From CAZNVB01 sp964576265 (GTDB lineage Bacteria > Acidobacteriota > Aminicenantia > Aminicenantales > UBA8522), in the NCBI GenBank assembly GCA_964576265.1, contig CAZNVB010000005.1, positions 1-22,090 of the forward strand: 22,090 bases of DNA, read 5' to 3'. A model generated the notes under the pieces. It made no database searches and had not been told where the DNA came from. It worked only from the letters and a program-made list of their open reading frames with translations. Below, piece by piece: positions 7,251-14,147 of the stretch (its first letter is position 1; every line of letters begins with the position of its first letter). The position numbers were made by a program, and so were the translations under genes.

Positions 7251-8222
7251 ATGCCCACCATCCTGATCATCGAGGACGAACCCGATCAGAACAAGCTGAT
7301 TCGTCTCCGCCTGGAAGCCAGAGGCTACCGAGTCATTTCCGTCGCCAAGGCCAAGGAGGGAATCGATGCCGCTCGGCAAGCGAAACCCGATCTCATTCTG
7401 CTGGACATGATCCTTCCCGACATGCATGGTCTCGACGCGGCGATCAAGTTGAAACAGATGCCCGAAACAACTTCGATCCCGATTGTCGCCATTTCGGCCG
7501 TGGGGTCGCCCGATTTCATCAAGGTCTGCCTTCAAGAAGGCATCGCCGCTTATGTCCGGAAGCCCTATGAACCCCGCGAGCTGTTCAAAATCATCGAAAA
7601 GAACGTCCGTTCAGGCGCTCCCCGAGAGAAAAAAGAAGAGTCCCGGAAGAGAACCTCGCCGGCCGGGAAAGGAGTAAAATCCTACGAAGAAGAGCTGGAG
7701 CGAATCGTCCTGGAGTTCAAAAAAAAGGCCAGCCGGCCGAAAGAAAAAAGGGCAGAAATGGGCCCGTCGACGGCTCCGGGGTCGGCACCCGGGGTGAAGC
7801 TCGAGGATTCTCTGTTCGAACCGCCTCCGAAGTCCGCCTCGCCCGAGCCGAAAGCAAAATCCATTCTGATCATCGACGATGATCCCGCATTCGTCCGGGC
7901 CGTCACGAATCATCTGGCCGAGAACGGCTATGAAGTGGCGGTCGCTCTCGACGGCCTCGGCGGCCTGAAGATGGCCTTCGAGAAGAAACCCGATCTGATC
8001 CTCCTGAACCTGGTTCTCCCAGCCGGAGGGGGAGAAGCCGTCCTGACAAACCTGCGGAAATCCAGCGAAACGGCCTCCCTTCCCGTCTTCCTTATGTCCA
8101 GCCTCCTCTCGGCCAAAAACCTCGAAGACAAGTCCAGGGAGCTCGGAGCCCAGGGCTTCATTGCCAAGCCGATCGAACCGCAAGACCTCCTCTTCATCAT
8201 CGAATCCGTGGTCGGCCGATGA
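7251..8222 (+). CDS. Tandem-receiver response regulator without output domain (second receiver lacks phospho-Asp)
   Basis: 323 residues from the ATG at 7251, which begins MPTILIIEDEPD as receiver domains do. An in-frame ATG at 7224 would add 9 residues overlapping the kinase and is less likely. The first receiver (about 1-120) is complete: E8/D9, phospho-acceptor D52 in LILLDMILP, a Ser in AISAVG, and Lys in VRKPYEP. A charged, proline-rich linker follows (about 125-205). The second receiver (about 207-323) has IIDDDP and IAKPIEP, but its acceptor position is Asn (N253, LILLNLVLP), so it cannot be phosphorylated there. No DNA-binding or enzyme domain is present. It probably takes phosphate from the adjacent kinase and acts by protein contact or in a relay. 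The partner is inferred from the 2-base spacing. Confidence 0.9.
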   Translation: MPTILIIEDEPDQNKLIRLRLEARGYRVISVAKAKEGIDAARQAKPDLILLDMILPDMHGLDAAIKLKQMPETTSIPIVAISAVGSPDFIKVCLQEGIAAYVRKPYEPRELFKIIEKNVRSGAPREKKEESRKRTSPAGKGVKSYEEELERIVLEFKKKASRPKEKRAEMGPSTAPGSAPGVKLEDSLFEPPPKSASPEPKAKSILIIDDDPAFVRAVTNHLAENGYEVAVALDGLGGLKMAFEKKPDLILLNLVLPAGGGEAVLTNLRKSSETASLPVFLMSSLLSAKNLEDKSRELGAQGFIAKPIEPQDLLFIIESVVGR

Positions 8223-8246
8223 ACCGGAAGATCGCAGCCGCTTTTC

Positions 8247-8275
8247 TTGCTTGGCTAAACAGGTTGAGATAAAAT
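8247..8275 (+). promoter_or_regulatory. Candidate promoter for the second tandem-receiver gene
   Basis: TTGCTT (8247-8252), a 17-base spacer, TAAAAT (8270-8275). The ATG at 8296 is 21 bases downstream, with AGGGGA at 8282-8287 as ribosome site. The layout mirrors the promoter before the kinase. Confidence 0.5.
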
Positions 8276-8295
8276 AGATTTAGGGGAAAAATGAT

Positions 8296-9054
8296 ATGGC
8301 CAAGGGGCGCATCCTGATCATTGACGACGAAATCGATTTTGTGAAAATGCTCCAGACCCGGCTTCAGGTCGAAGGTTACGAAGTCCTGACCGCCGGGGAC
8401 GGAATCAAAGGCATTCAGATGGCCCGGCTGGAACGACCCGACCTCATCATTCTCGACATCATGATGCCCGGCATGGACGGACACATGGTCTGCGACATGC
8501 TCAAGAAATCGACCGTCACCTGGGCGATCCCCGTGATTTATCTCACCGCCAAAACCGGGCTGACCGATGAAGCGCTCGCCTTGGAAAAAGGGGCGAAGTA
8601 CTTCCTGACCAAGCCCTTCAACCCGGGGATCCTCCTGGAAATGGTCCGCAGCGCGATCGAAAGCGCCGCCGAAAAGAAAAAACGGCCCCGGATCCTGATC
8701 ATCGATAAAGACCTCCATTTCGCCGATGAGGCCGAGGCTAAGTTGAAACTGGCCGGGTACGAGGTCAGCTCGGCATCCGACGCCAAAGCCGGGTTGAAGG
8801 CGATCGAAGACAACCCGCCGGATTTCATTCTCCTCGATTTCACCACTTCCCATGACGATTCTCATGTCAGCGTCAAAGCCATGAGTCTCGATGAGCGTAT
8901 CCGGCAGATTCCGCTCTATATTCTGGCCCCCCAATCCATCATCGACCGGTTGGACCCGGGCATGGCCAACATCGAAAAATTCATCCCCAAGCCGGTCAAC
9001 TACGGCCGTCTTATTCAGATCATTCAACAGGCGGTTGGTCCGAAAAAAACCTGA
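8296..9054 (+). CDS. Second tandem-receiver response regulator without output domain
   Basis: 252 residues, two receiver domains back to back. The first (1-120) is canonical: IIDDE, phospho-acceptor D54 in LIILDIMMPGMDG, Thr in YLTAKT and Lys in LTKPFNP. The second (about 130-250) is degenerate. It keeps IIDKD and an Asp at the acceptor position (D181, FILLDF), but the usual P-G-x-x-G loop after it is replaced by TTSHDDSH, the Thr/Ser position reads LAPQS, and the Lys is in IPKPV. As with the preceding regulator there is no output domain, so signalling must be by protein-protein contact. It has its own promoter 74 bases after the upstream regulator. Its stop codon is one base from the stop of the convergent ACT gene. 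Confidence 0.9.
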   Translation: MAKGRILIIDDEIDFVKMLQTRLQVEGYEVLTAGDGIKGIQMARLERPDLIILDIMMPGMDGHMVCDMLKKSTVTWAIPVIYLTAKTGLTDEALALEKGAKYFLTKPFNPGILLEMVRSAIESAAEKKKRPRILIIDKDLHFADEAEAKLKLAGYEVSSASDAKAGLKAIEDNPPDFILLDFTTSHDDSHVSVKAMSLDERIRQIPLYILAPQSIIDRLDPGMANIEKFIPKPVNYGRLIQIIQQAVGPKKT

Positions 9055-9055
9055 C

Positions 9056-9439
9056 CTAATCGCCGCTCAACAGGGCCACGGCTTTCTCGATATCGGAGAC
9101 ATCGATGATGATCGAAGCTCCCCCTCCCTTATGACTCAGCGTCCCGTAGCAGTATTCGATGTTAATCCCCTTGTTGCCGAGCTTGGTTGTGACTTCGGCC
9201 AGCGCACCCGGCCTGTTCTCCAGGTCGATCCGGAGGACATCGCGCAGCTCGGTCGTGTAGTTCAGCTTGTTGAGGACTTTGACGGCTTTGCTGACGTTCT
9301 TGACGTAAAGCTTGGCCGTGTCCTGAAAAACGCCGATCGCTTCGATGTTGATGTCGTTCTCGGCCAGATGACTGCACAGCTCGCCGAGAGTCGCCGGACG
9401 ATTTTCCAGGACGACGAAGATTTCGGTGATTCTTTCCAT
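9056..9439 (-). CDS. Tandem ACT-domain amino-acid-binding protein
   Basis: 127 residues made of two ACT domains and little else. The first begins ITEIFVVLENRPATLGEL (about 4-21) and the second VLRIDLENRPGALAEV (about 68-83); both carry the ENRP(G/A)xL turn where ACT domains bind amino acids. Stand-alone ACT pairs are ligand sensors, often near acyl-CoA ligase or amino-acid genes; the ligand is not predictable here. The ATG at 9439-9437 follows GGGGGAAT and lies 10 bases after the stop of the epimerase gene, so the two are cotranscribed. A longer in-frame start at 9484 would overlap the epimerase and adds residues with no ACT similarity, so I reject it. The gene is last in the minus-strand run. 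Confidence 0.88.
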   Translation of the reverse strand: MERITEIFVVLENRPATLGELCSHLAENDINIEAIGVFQDTAKLYVKNVSKAVKVLNKLNYTTELRDVLRIDLENRPGALAEVTTKLGNKGINIEYCYGTLSHKGGGASIIIDVSDIEKAVALLSGD

Positions 9440-9449
9440 GATTCCCCCG

Positions 9450-10553
9450 TTATTTGGATTCGGACCGTGTTTTCCCCAGCTCATTTTCCGATTCCGCGGG
9501 CCGGGCGAACGCCTCGCTATCTCCAGCCGCTCTTAAATACGCCGCTCTCTCCACCGTCGAACGATACCAGGCGGCAAATTCAACTTCACGATCCCTCATC
9601 CGGTAGTTATCGGGCGGGCCGCCGCGGTATTCCTCCCTGAACCAGCGAATCGTTTTCTCGAGCCAGATCATGACCGGCGTCGAGGTGAAGCCGAGTTCGC
9701 GCCTGGCCTTCTCCGTGACCAGGACAAAAGGCCGCCGGGTAAAGAGAGGCGAAAAGGATGTCCCGAGGCCCGAGGATTCCAGCACCGCCGAAGGAACATC
9801 GATGAGGTCCGGACTCCGGCCCAAGATCCGGGCTGAGGCCAGAATAAAGGACCGCAGGGTCATGATCTCGCTCTGAGCCAGGTTGTAGGCCTGTCCGACG
9901 GCGGCCGGATTGTTCAGGTTCATGGCCACGGTCCGGACGATATCCCCTTGATAGATATGGGTAAAGATATTCAGCCCGCTGTCGGGAAGGATGATCGGAC
10001 GGCCGTCCTCGAGCCGTAAAAAATAGGAGTAGGCCCGGAGCGTGTAATCCCTTTCGCCGAAGACGATGGGCAGGCGAAGGATGACGACCGGAAAGCCGTC
10101 CTTTTCATGGGCCTGGCGCAAGACCGTCTCGCATTCTCGTTTGTGAAAGCCATAGAGCCACCAGTCATCCTTTTCTTCGGGTCGGGGAATGACCTCCCGG
10201 TCGAAATCCTCCTCGCGAAGAGGACATGGAAAATCCCTGGTTACGATATAAACCGAGCCTGTGCTGATGTGGATGAACCGCCCCACCCGGCCGGCGAATG
10301 TTTGGACCGCCGAGAGGCTGTCCTCAGCCTCATAGGCGATCATGTCGATGACGACGTCATACTCTTCGCGGCTTAACCGGCGACGGAACTCCTCCCGGTC
10401 CCGGCGATCTCCGGTGATGCGCCGGACCCGGGATCCGAAATCATCGGCGGTCAAACCGCGGGTAAAAAGAGATACATCGTGACCGTCGTCGATGAGGCGG
10501 CGGGCAATATGATAGCCGAAAAATCTCGTTCCTCCGATGATCAAGACCTTCAT
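9450..10553 (-). CDS. NAD-dependent epimerase/dehydratase, extended SDR family
   Basis: 367 residues. The Rossmann nucleotide motif is MKVLIIGGTRFFGYH (GGTRFFG at 7-13), which fixes the start at the ATG 10553-10551. An upstream GTG at 10571 would add six residues before it and has no better ribosome site. The catalytic set of extended SDRs is present: Ser/Thr in HISTGSVY (96-102) and Tyr-x3-Lys in YGFHK (Y134, K138). FxxRxPIVFG-type sequence follows (ILRLPIVFGERD). The C-terminal half (LGRSPDLIDVP, ARRELGFTSTP) is typical of nucleotide-sugar epimerases or reductases. The substrate is unknown; no glycan-synthesis genes are adjacent. The downstream ACT gene starts 10 bases after its stop; the upstream GlcD-type gene is 165 bases away with a candidate promoter in between. 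Confidence 0.85.
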   Translation of the reverse strand: MKVLIIGGTRFFGYHIARRLIDDGHDVSLFTRGLTADDFGSRVRRITGDRRDREEFRRRLSREEYDVVIDMIAYEAEDSLSAVQTFAGRVGRFIHISTGSVYIVTRDFPCPLREEDFDREVIPRPEEKDDWWLYGFHKRECETVLRQAHEKDGFPVVILRLPIVFGERDYTLRAYSYFLRLEDGRPIILPDSGLNIFTHIYQGDIVRTVAMNLNNPAAVGQAYNLAQSEIMTLRSFILASARILGRSPDLIDVPSAVLESSGLGTSFSPLFTRRPFVLVTEKARRELGFTSTPVMIWLEKTIRWFREEYRGGPPDNYRMRDREVEFAAWYRSTVERAAYLRAAGDSEAFARPAESENELGKTRSESK

Positions 10554-10612
10554 GGTCGAAGAATCGAACACCGAGCGGATCGGACGTCGGGCATTCGACG
10601 AGAGATGAAAAT

Positions 10613-10641
10613 AAGATAACGCAAATCGACGGCCGTGTCCA
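10613..10641 (-). promoter_or_regulatory. Candidate promoter for the epimerase-ACT pair
   Basis: On the minus strand TGGACA (10641-10636) is followed after 17 bases by TATCTT (10618-10613). That is five and four matches to the sigma-70 consensus. The leader to the ATG would be about 53 bases. Confidence 0.35.
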
Positions 10642-10718
10642 GGGCTTTATCGACTCCGGAAAGCATTTTCAAGTCCGGGGCACTGATAGACCCGGCAGGG
10701 ATCGAGTGGCTGCCCCAT

Positions 10719-12137
10719 TTAATCAAAAATCTTTCCCGGGTTCAGGATCTGATGAGGATCGAAAAGGCGTTTGATGCCCTTCATCAACTCGATCTGACGC
10801 TCGTCGAGGGCCAAAGAGAGATAAGGCTTCTTGACCAGACCGATCCCGTGCTCGCCAGAAATCACCCCTCCCCTTTTCTTGCCGTCGGCATAGAGTTCCT
10901 TGCGGACGCGTTCGATTTTTGGCTTCCATTCCTCTTCGGGAAGGGGAATCATTTTCCCATCCTCATAGCGGGCTTTCATCAGATGAGTATGGATGTTTCC
11001 GTCTGCCGCGTGCCCGAAGGTCGGAAGCCAGAGGCCGGTTTGTTCCTCGAGCTCTCCGATGAATCTGACGTGGCCGGAAATCTCGGATCGGGGAACGGAA
11101 ATGTCCAGGATTTCAATGGTCTGAGACTTGATCGCCTCGTAGATTTTGCTGCGGATTTCAAGAACCAGCTGCTGCTTGGCGGCCGTGTCGGCGATGTAAA
11201 CGTCGACGGCCCCGTTCTCCAGGCAGACTTCGGCAACGAGCTCGCTCAAACGGTCGATTTCCTCCTCGCTCGAAGCCTCGAGGATGACGAGAAGGTCGGT
11301 CCGCCCGGTCGAGGAAGGCCAGCGTTTATCCAGGTAAACTTCGGTGATCCGGATGACTTCCCGCTCCATGAACTCAACGGCCAGAGGAAGAACTCCGCGC
11401 TCCAGGAGCAACGGAACGGATTCGATCGCGCCCTCGATCTTGGGAAACGGAACGACCAGCGAACGGCTGAACCGCGGAGAATGAAGCAACTGGACGGTCG
11501 CGCCGGTGATCACGCCCAGCGTGCCCTCCGAGCCGATCATCAGATGGAGGAGGTTGTATCCGGTGCTGCTTTTCATCAATTTGCCGCCCAGCCGGATGAT
11601 GCTTCCCTGCGCCAGGACGACTTCCAACCCGCGGACAAAATTGCGGATGCCGCCGTACTTCACGGCCCGGCTTCCTCCGGCATTCGTGGCGATGAGACCT
11701 CCGAGCATGGCGCTTTCATCCCCGGGATGAGGGGGGAAAGACAGGCCGGACTCCTCGACCGCCCGGACGAATTCCATGAGCGTCACACCCGCCTCGACGA
11801 CGGCGACCTGATTCGATCGGTCGATTTCCAAAATCCGGTTCATTCTTTCAAGGGAAAGAACGATCCCGCCCGGCGCGGGCACGCATCCGCCGCACAAGCC
11901 GGTCCCGCCGCCGCGCGGTGTGACCGGAACTTGATATTCGTCGGCCAGCTTGAGAATTTCCGCCACCTCCTCGGTTCTCCCCGGTTTGACAACCGCCTCC
12001 GGCATCCGGCGGATGTCGGCAAGCGAAAACTCATCATGGCTGTAGCCGTGGATTCTTTCCGGATCGGTGAGAACACATCCCGGCCCGACGATCTCGGCGA
12101 GCCGGTTCAGAAAAGGCGCGTAAATTCGATCGGGCAT
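10719..12137 (-). CDS. glcD: FAD-linked oxidase, GlcD / D-lactate dehydrogenase type
   Basis: 472 residues, normal for GlcD-type flavoproteins that oxidise D-2-hydroxy acids such as glycolate or D-lactate. The FAD-binding domain (about 40-215) has PRGGGTGLCGG (74-84), NAGGSRAVKYG and GSEGTLGVIT. The C-terminal FAD-oxidase domain has FGHAADGNIHTHL, a metal/substrate region, SGEHGIGLVK and the closing DPHQILNPGKIF. All are intact. Bacterial glycolate oxidase normally needs GlcE and GlcF partners, which are not seen here. A single-subunit D-lactate or D-2-hydroxyglutarate dehydrogenase is therefore equally possible, or the GlcF-like partner is elsewhere. The ATG has a GAGAGAGA ribosome site. It lies 63 bases after the transketolase stop on the same strand, with its own TTGACA promoter. 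The symbol reflects family, not proven substrate. Confidence 0.85.
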   Translation of the reverse strand: MPDRIYAPFLNRLAEIVGPGCVLTDPERIHGYSHDEFSLADIRRMPEAVVKPGRTEEVAEILKLADEYQVPVTPRGGGTGLCGGCVPAPGGIVLSLERMNRILEIDRSNQVAVVEAGVTLMEFVRAVEESGLSFPPHPGDESAMLGGLIATNAGGSRAVKYGGIRNFVRGLEVVLAQGSIIRLGGKLMKSSTGYNLLHLMIGSEGTLGVITGATVQLLHSPRFSRSLVVPFPKIEGAIESVPLLLERGVLPLAVEFMEREVIRITEVYLDKRWPSSTGRTDLLVILEASSEEEIDRLSELVAEVCLENGAVDVYIADTAAKQQLVLEIRSKIYEAIKSQTIEILDISVPRSEISGHVRFIGELEEQTGLWLPTFGHAADGNIHTHLMKARYEDGKMIPLPEEEWKPKIERVRKELYADGKKRGGVISGEHGIGLVKKPYLSLALDERQIELMKGIKRLFDPHQILNPGKIFD

Positions 12138-12152
12138 CGTCTCTCTCAGACC

Positions 12153-12181
12153 TATTTATGACAACCCCGCCGCCGTGTCAA
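12153..12181 (-). promoter_or_regulatory. Candidate promoter for the GlcD-type gene
   Basis: Minus-strand TTGACA (12181-12176, perfect), a GC-rich 17-base spacer, then TAAATA (12158-12153, weak). TGACA and TGTCA form a short inverted repeat spanning the spacer. The start site would be only about 9 bases before the ATG. Confidence 0.4.
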
Positions 12182-12200
12182 ACCCGAACCGGAAAGATTT

Positions 12201-14033
12201 TTAATCGCGGAGGAGTTCTTTCGCCGCTCGCGCGATATGCGAAGCGCTGATTCCAAACGCCTCCATCAGCTCAGCCGGTTTCCCCGATCGGGGGAGCTCA
12301 CGGATACAGAGGTGAGCCAGCTTCGCTCTGCCGGCCAGAGCCAGGGCGACCGCCTCGCCCAACCCGCCGCGGGGAAAATGATCCTCGACGACCACGGCGC
12401 GGCCGCCCGTCTCGCTCACTTCCCGGGCAATCGTTTCCTGATCCAGGGGCTCGACGGAATAGGCGTCGATCACTCTCAAGCCGAGGTTTTCTTTTTGAAG
12501 CTCATCAGCGGCCTTCAAGGCTTCGAAGACCGTCACCCCGGCCGTGATCACCGTCACCGCATCCCCCGCTTTTTTCCTCACCACCTTCGACCCGCCGATG
12601 GGGAAGGGCTCTCCGGGAGAATAAAGAACAGGGGTGGCCGGACGCGACGTCCGAAGATAAGATATCCCTTGATGGCCGGCGAGCTCCGCCAGGCACGCTT
12701 CCGTCGAGACGGCATCACAAGGATAGAGGACGACGCATCCCGGGATCGGCCGGAAAAGCGCCAGGTCCTCGAGCCCCATCTGCGAGGGCCCGTCTTCACC
12801 GATGCTCACTCCGACATGAGAGCCGCAGAACTTGATGTTGGAAAACGAATAAGCGGCCATTCGGATCTGATCGTGAGCCCGGGTCAGGAAGGCCGCGAAG
12901 GTGGCGGCGAAAGGAATAAACCCTTTGGCGGAAAGGCCGATCGCCATGCCGACCATGTTCTGCTCGGCGATATAGGACTGGAAAGACCGTTCGGGGAAAG
13001 AGGCAAAAAATTTGTCGGCATAGGTCGAATTCTTGACATCGCCGTCGATGGCCACCACGCGGTCGTTCACCCGGCCGAGCTTTTCCAGGGCTATCCCGTA
13101 GGCCATCCGGGTGGCGGTCGGCGCGGAATAGGCCGTCCGGTCCCACGTCAGCCCAGATTTGAAACGAACTTTCGGCACCCGGAACGGTGGACGGACGAAT
13201 TTCCAGGCGTCGATCCCGGGAAGTGGTCCGATTTCGGCCAGCGCCCGCTCGAGTTCCTCTGGCTGGAGCGGCTTTCCATGCCAACCGTTCTTGTCCTCGA
13301 GAAAAGAAACCCCTTTTCCCTTGATCGTCTTAGCCAAAAGGACGGCCGGGCCGCCCTCTTTTCGGACCCGGTTGAAGGCATCGAGAATGGCGCCGATGTC
13401 GTGGCCGTTGAGGCGATGAACGCGCCAGCCGAACGCTTTGAATTTTCGGCTGTAGGCGGCGATATCGTGGCCGTGCATGGTCGGATCCGATTGGCCGAGC
13501 CGATTGATGTCCACGATGGCGATGAGGTTGTCGAGACCGAAATGGACGGCCGCGTTGGCCGCTTCCCAGACCGCTCCTTCGGCGCACTCCCCGTCTCCAA
13601 GCAGGACAAAGGTCCTGGCCGGCGAGCCGGCCATTTTTTGCGCCAGAGCCAGGCCGACTCCGACCGAGAGTCCCTGGCCGAGAGAGCCGGTCGCCGCCTT
13701 GACCCATTTCATCCGCGGCGTCGGATGCCCCTCGAGCTCGGAGGTGATCTTCCGCAGCGCGCCAAGCCGGTTGAGGGGGATGATACCCGCTTCGGCATAG
13801 GCGGCCCAGAGGATCGGCGCAGCATGCCCTTTGGAAAGGACAAATTCGTCATTTCCCCAATCTGCTGCATCGCGGACGTTGTACCTCATCTCGCTGAAAA
13901 AAAGGCAGGCGGCAAGATCGGCCATGGACAGGCAGGTCGTCGGATGGCCCGACCCGGCAGCCGTGGTCATGGTCAGAGAATGAATCCTCAGCCGGGTGGC
14001 GATTTTTCTCAGAGCGTTTTCTCTCGTCGTCAT
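12201..14033 (-). CDS. tkt: Transketolase, single-chain, animal-like short form
   Basis: 610 residues holding all three transketolase domains. It moves two-carbon ketol units between sugar phosphates in the non-oxidative pentose phosphate pathway. SGHP (H30) and FVLSKGHAAPILW are seen first, then the thiamine-diphosphate motif GDGECAEG (146-153) ending at N177 in IVDINRLGQSDP. IAEQNM contains the catalytic Glu (E357), followed by CGSHVGVSIGEDGPSQMGLEDLA and RVPRSGKP-like ELPRSGKPAEL. These blocks read like vertebrate TKT rather than the roughly 660-residue E. coli type, and the length fits that branch. The ATG at 14033 has AAGGAT 7 bases upstream. It heads the minus-strand run tkt-glcD-epimerase-ACT. 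No partner such as transaldolase is in view. Confidence 0.95.
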   Translation of the reverse strand: MTTRENALRKIATRLRIHSLTMTTAAGSGHPTTCLSMADLAACLFFSEMRYNVRDAADWGNDEFVLSKGHAAPILWAAYAEAGIIPLNRLGALRKITSELEGHPTPRMKWVKAATGSLGQGLSVGVGLALAQKMAGSPARTFVLLGDGECAEGAVWEAANAAVHFGLDNLIAIVDINRLGQSDPTMHGHDIAAYSRKFKAFGWRVHRLNGHDIGAILDAFNRVRKEGGPAVLLAKTIKGKGVSFLEDKNGWHGKPLQPEELERALAEIGPLPGIDAWKFVRPPFRVPKVRFKSGLTWDRTAYSAPTATRMAYGIALEKLGRVNDRVVAIDGDVKNSTYADKFFASFPERSFQSYIAEQNMVGMAIGLSAKGFIPFAATFAAFLTRAHDQIRMAAYSFSNIKFCGSHVGVSIGEDGPSQMGLEDLALFRPIPGCVVLYPCDAVSTEACLAELAGHQGISYLRTSRPATPVLYSPGEPFPIGGSKVVRKKAGDAVTVITAGVTVFEALKAADELQKENLGLRVIDAYSVEPLDQETIAREVSETGGRAVVVEDHFPRGGLGEAVALALAGRAKLAHLCIRELPRSGKPAELMEAFGISASHIARAAKELLRD

Positions 14034-14147
14034 CTTCTCGATCCTTTTTTGATGAATTCAACCTCGATCAGGCGCAAAAAAGCAGAATATGATATCAAAA
14101 AAACTTAGAAAATCGAATCCCTTTCGACGAGTTCAATTCGCCTTTCT

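Noticed and set aside
9440..9484. Longer start for the ACT-domain gene
   Set aside because: Overlaps the epimerase coding end and adds residues unlike any ACT protein; the ATG at 9439 has a purine-rich site.
10635..12161. Open reading frame of 508 codons on the plus strand opposite the GlcD-type gene
   Set aside because: No recognisable domain, rich in Arg, Asp and Gln as expected from the complement of a GC-rich gene; the minus-strand gene has intact motifs throughout.
12237..14108. Open reading frame of 623 codons on the plus strand opposite transketolase
   Set aside because: Shadow of the real gene; no family motifs and no ribosome site.
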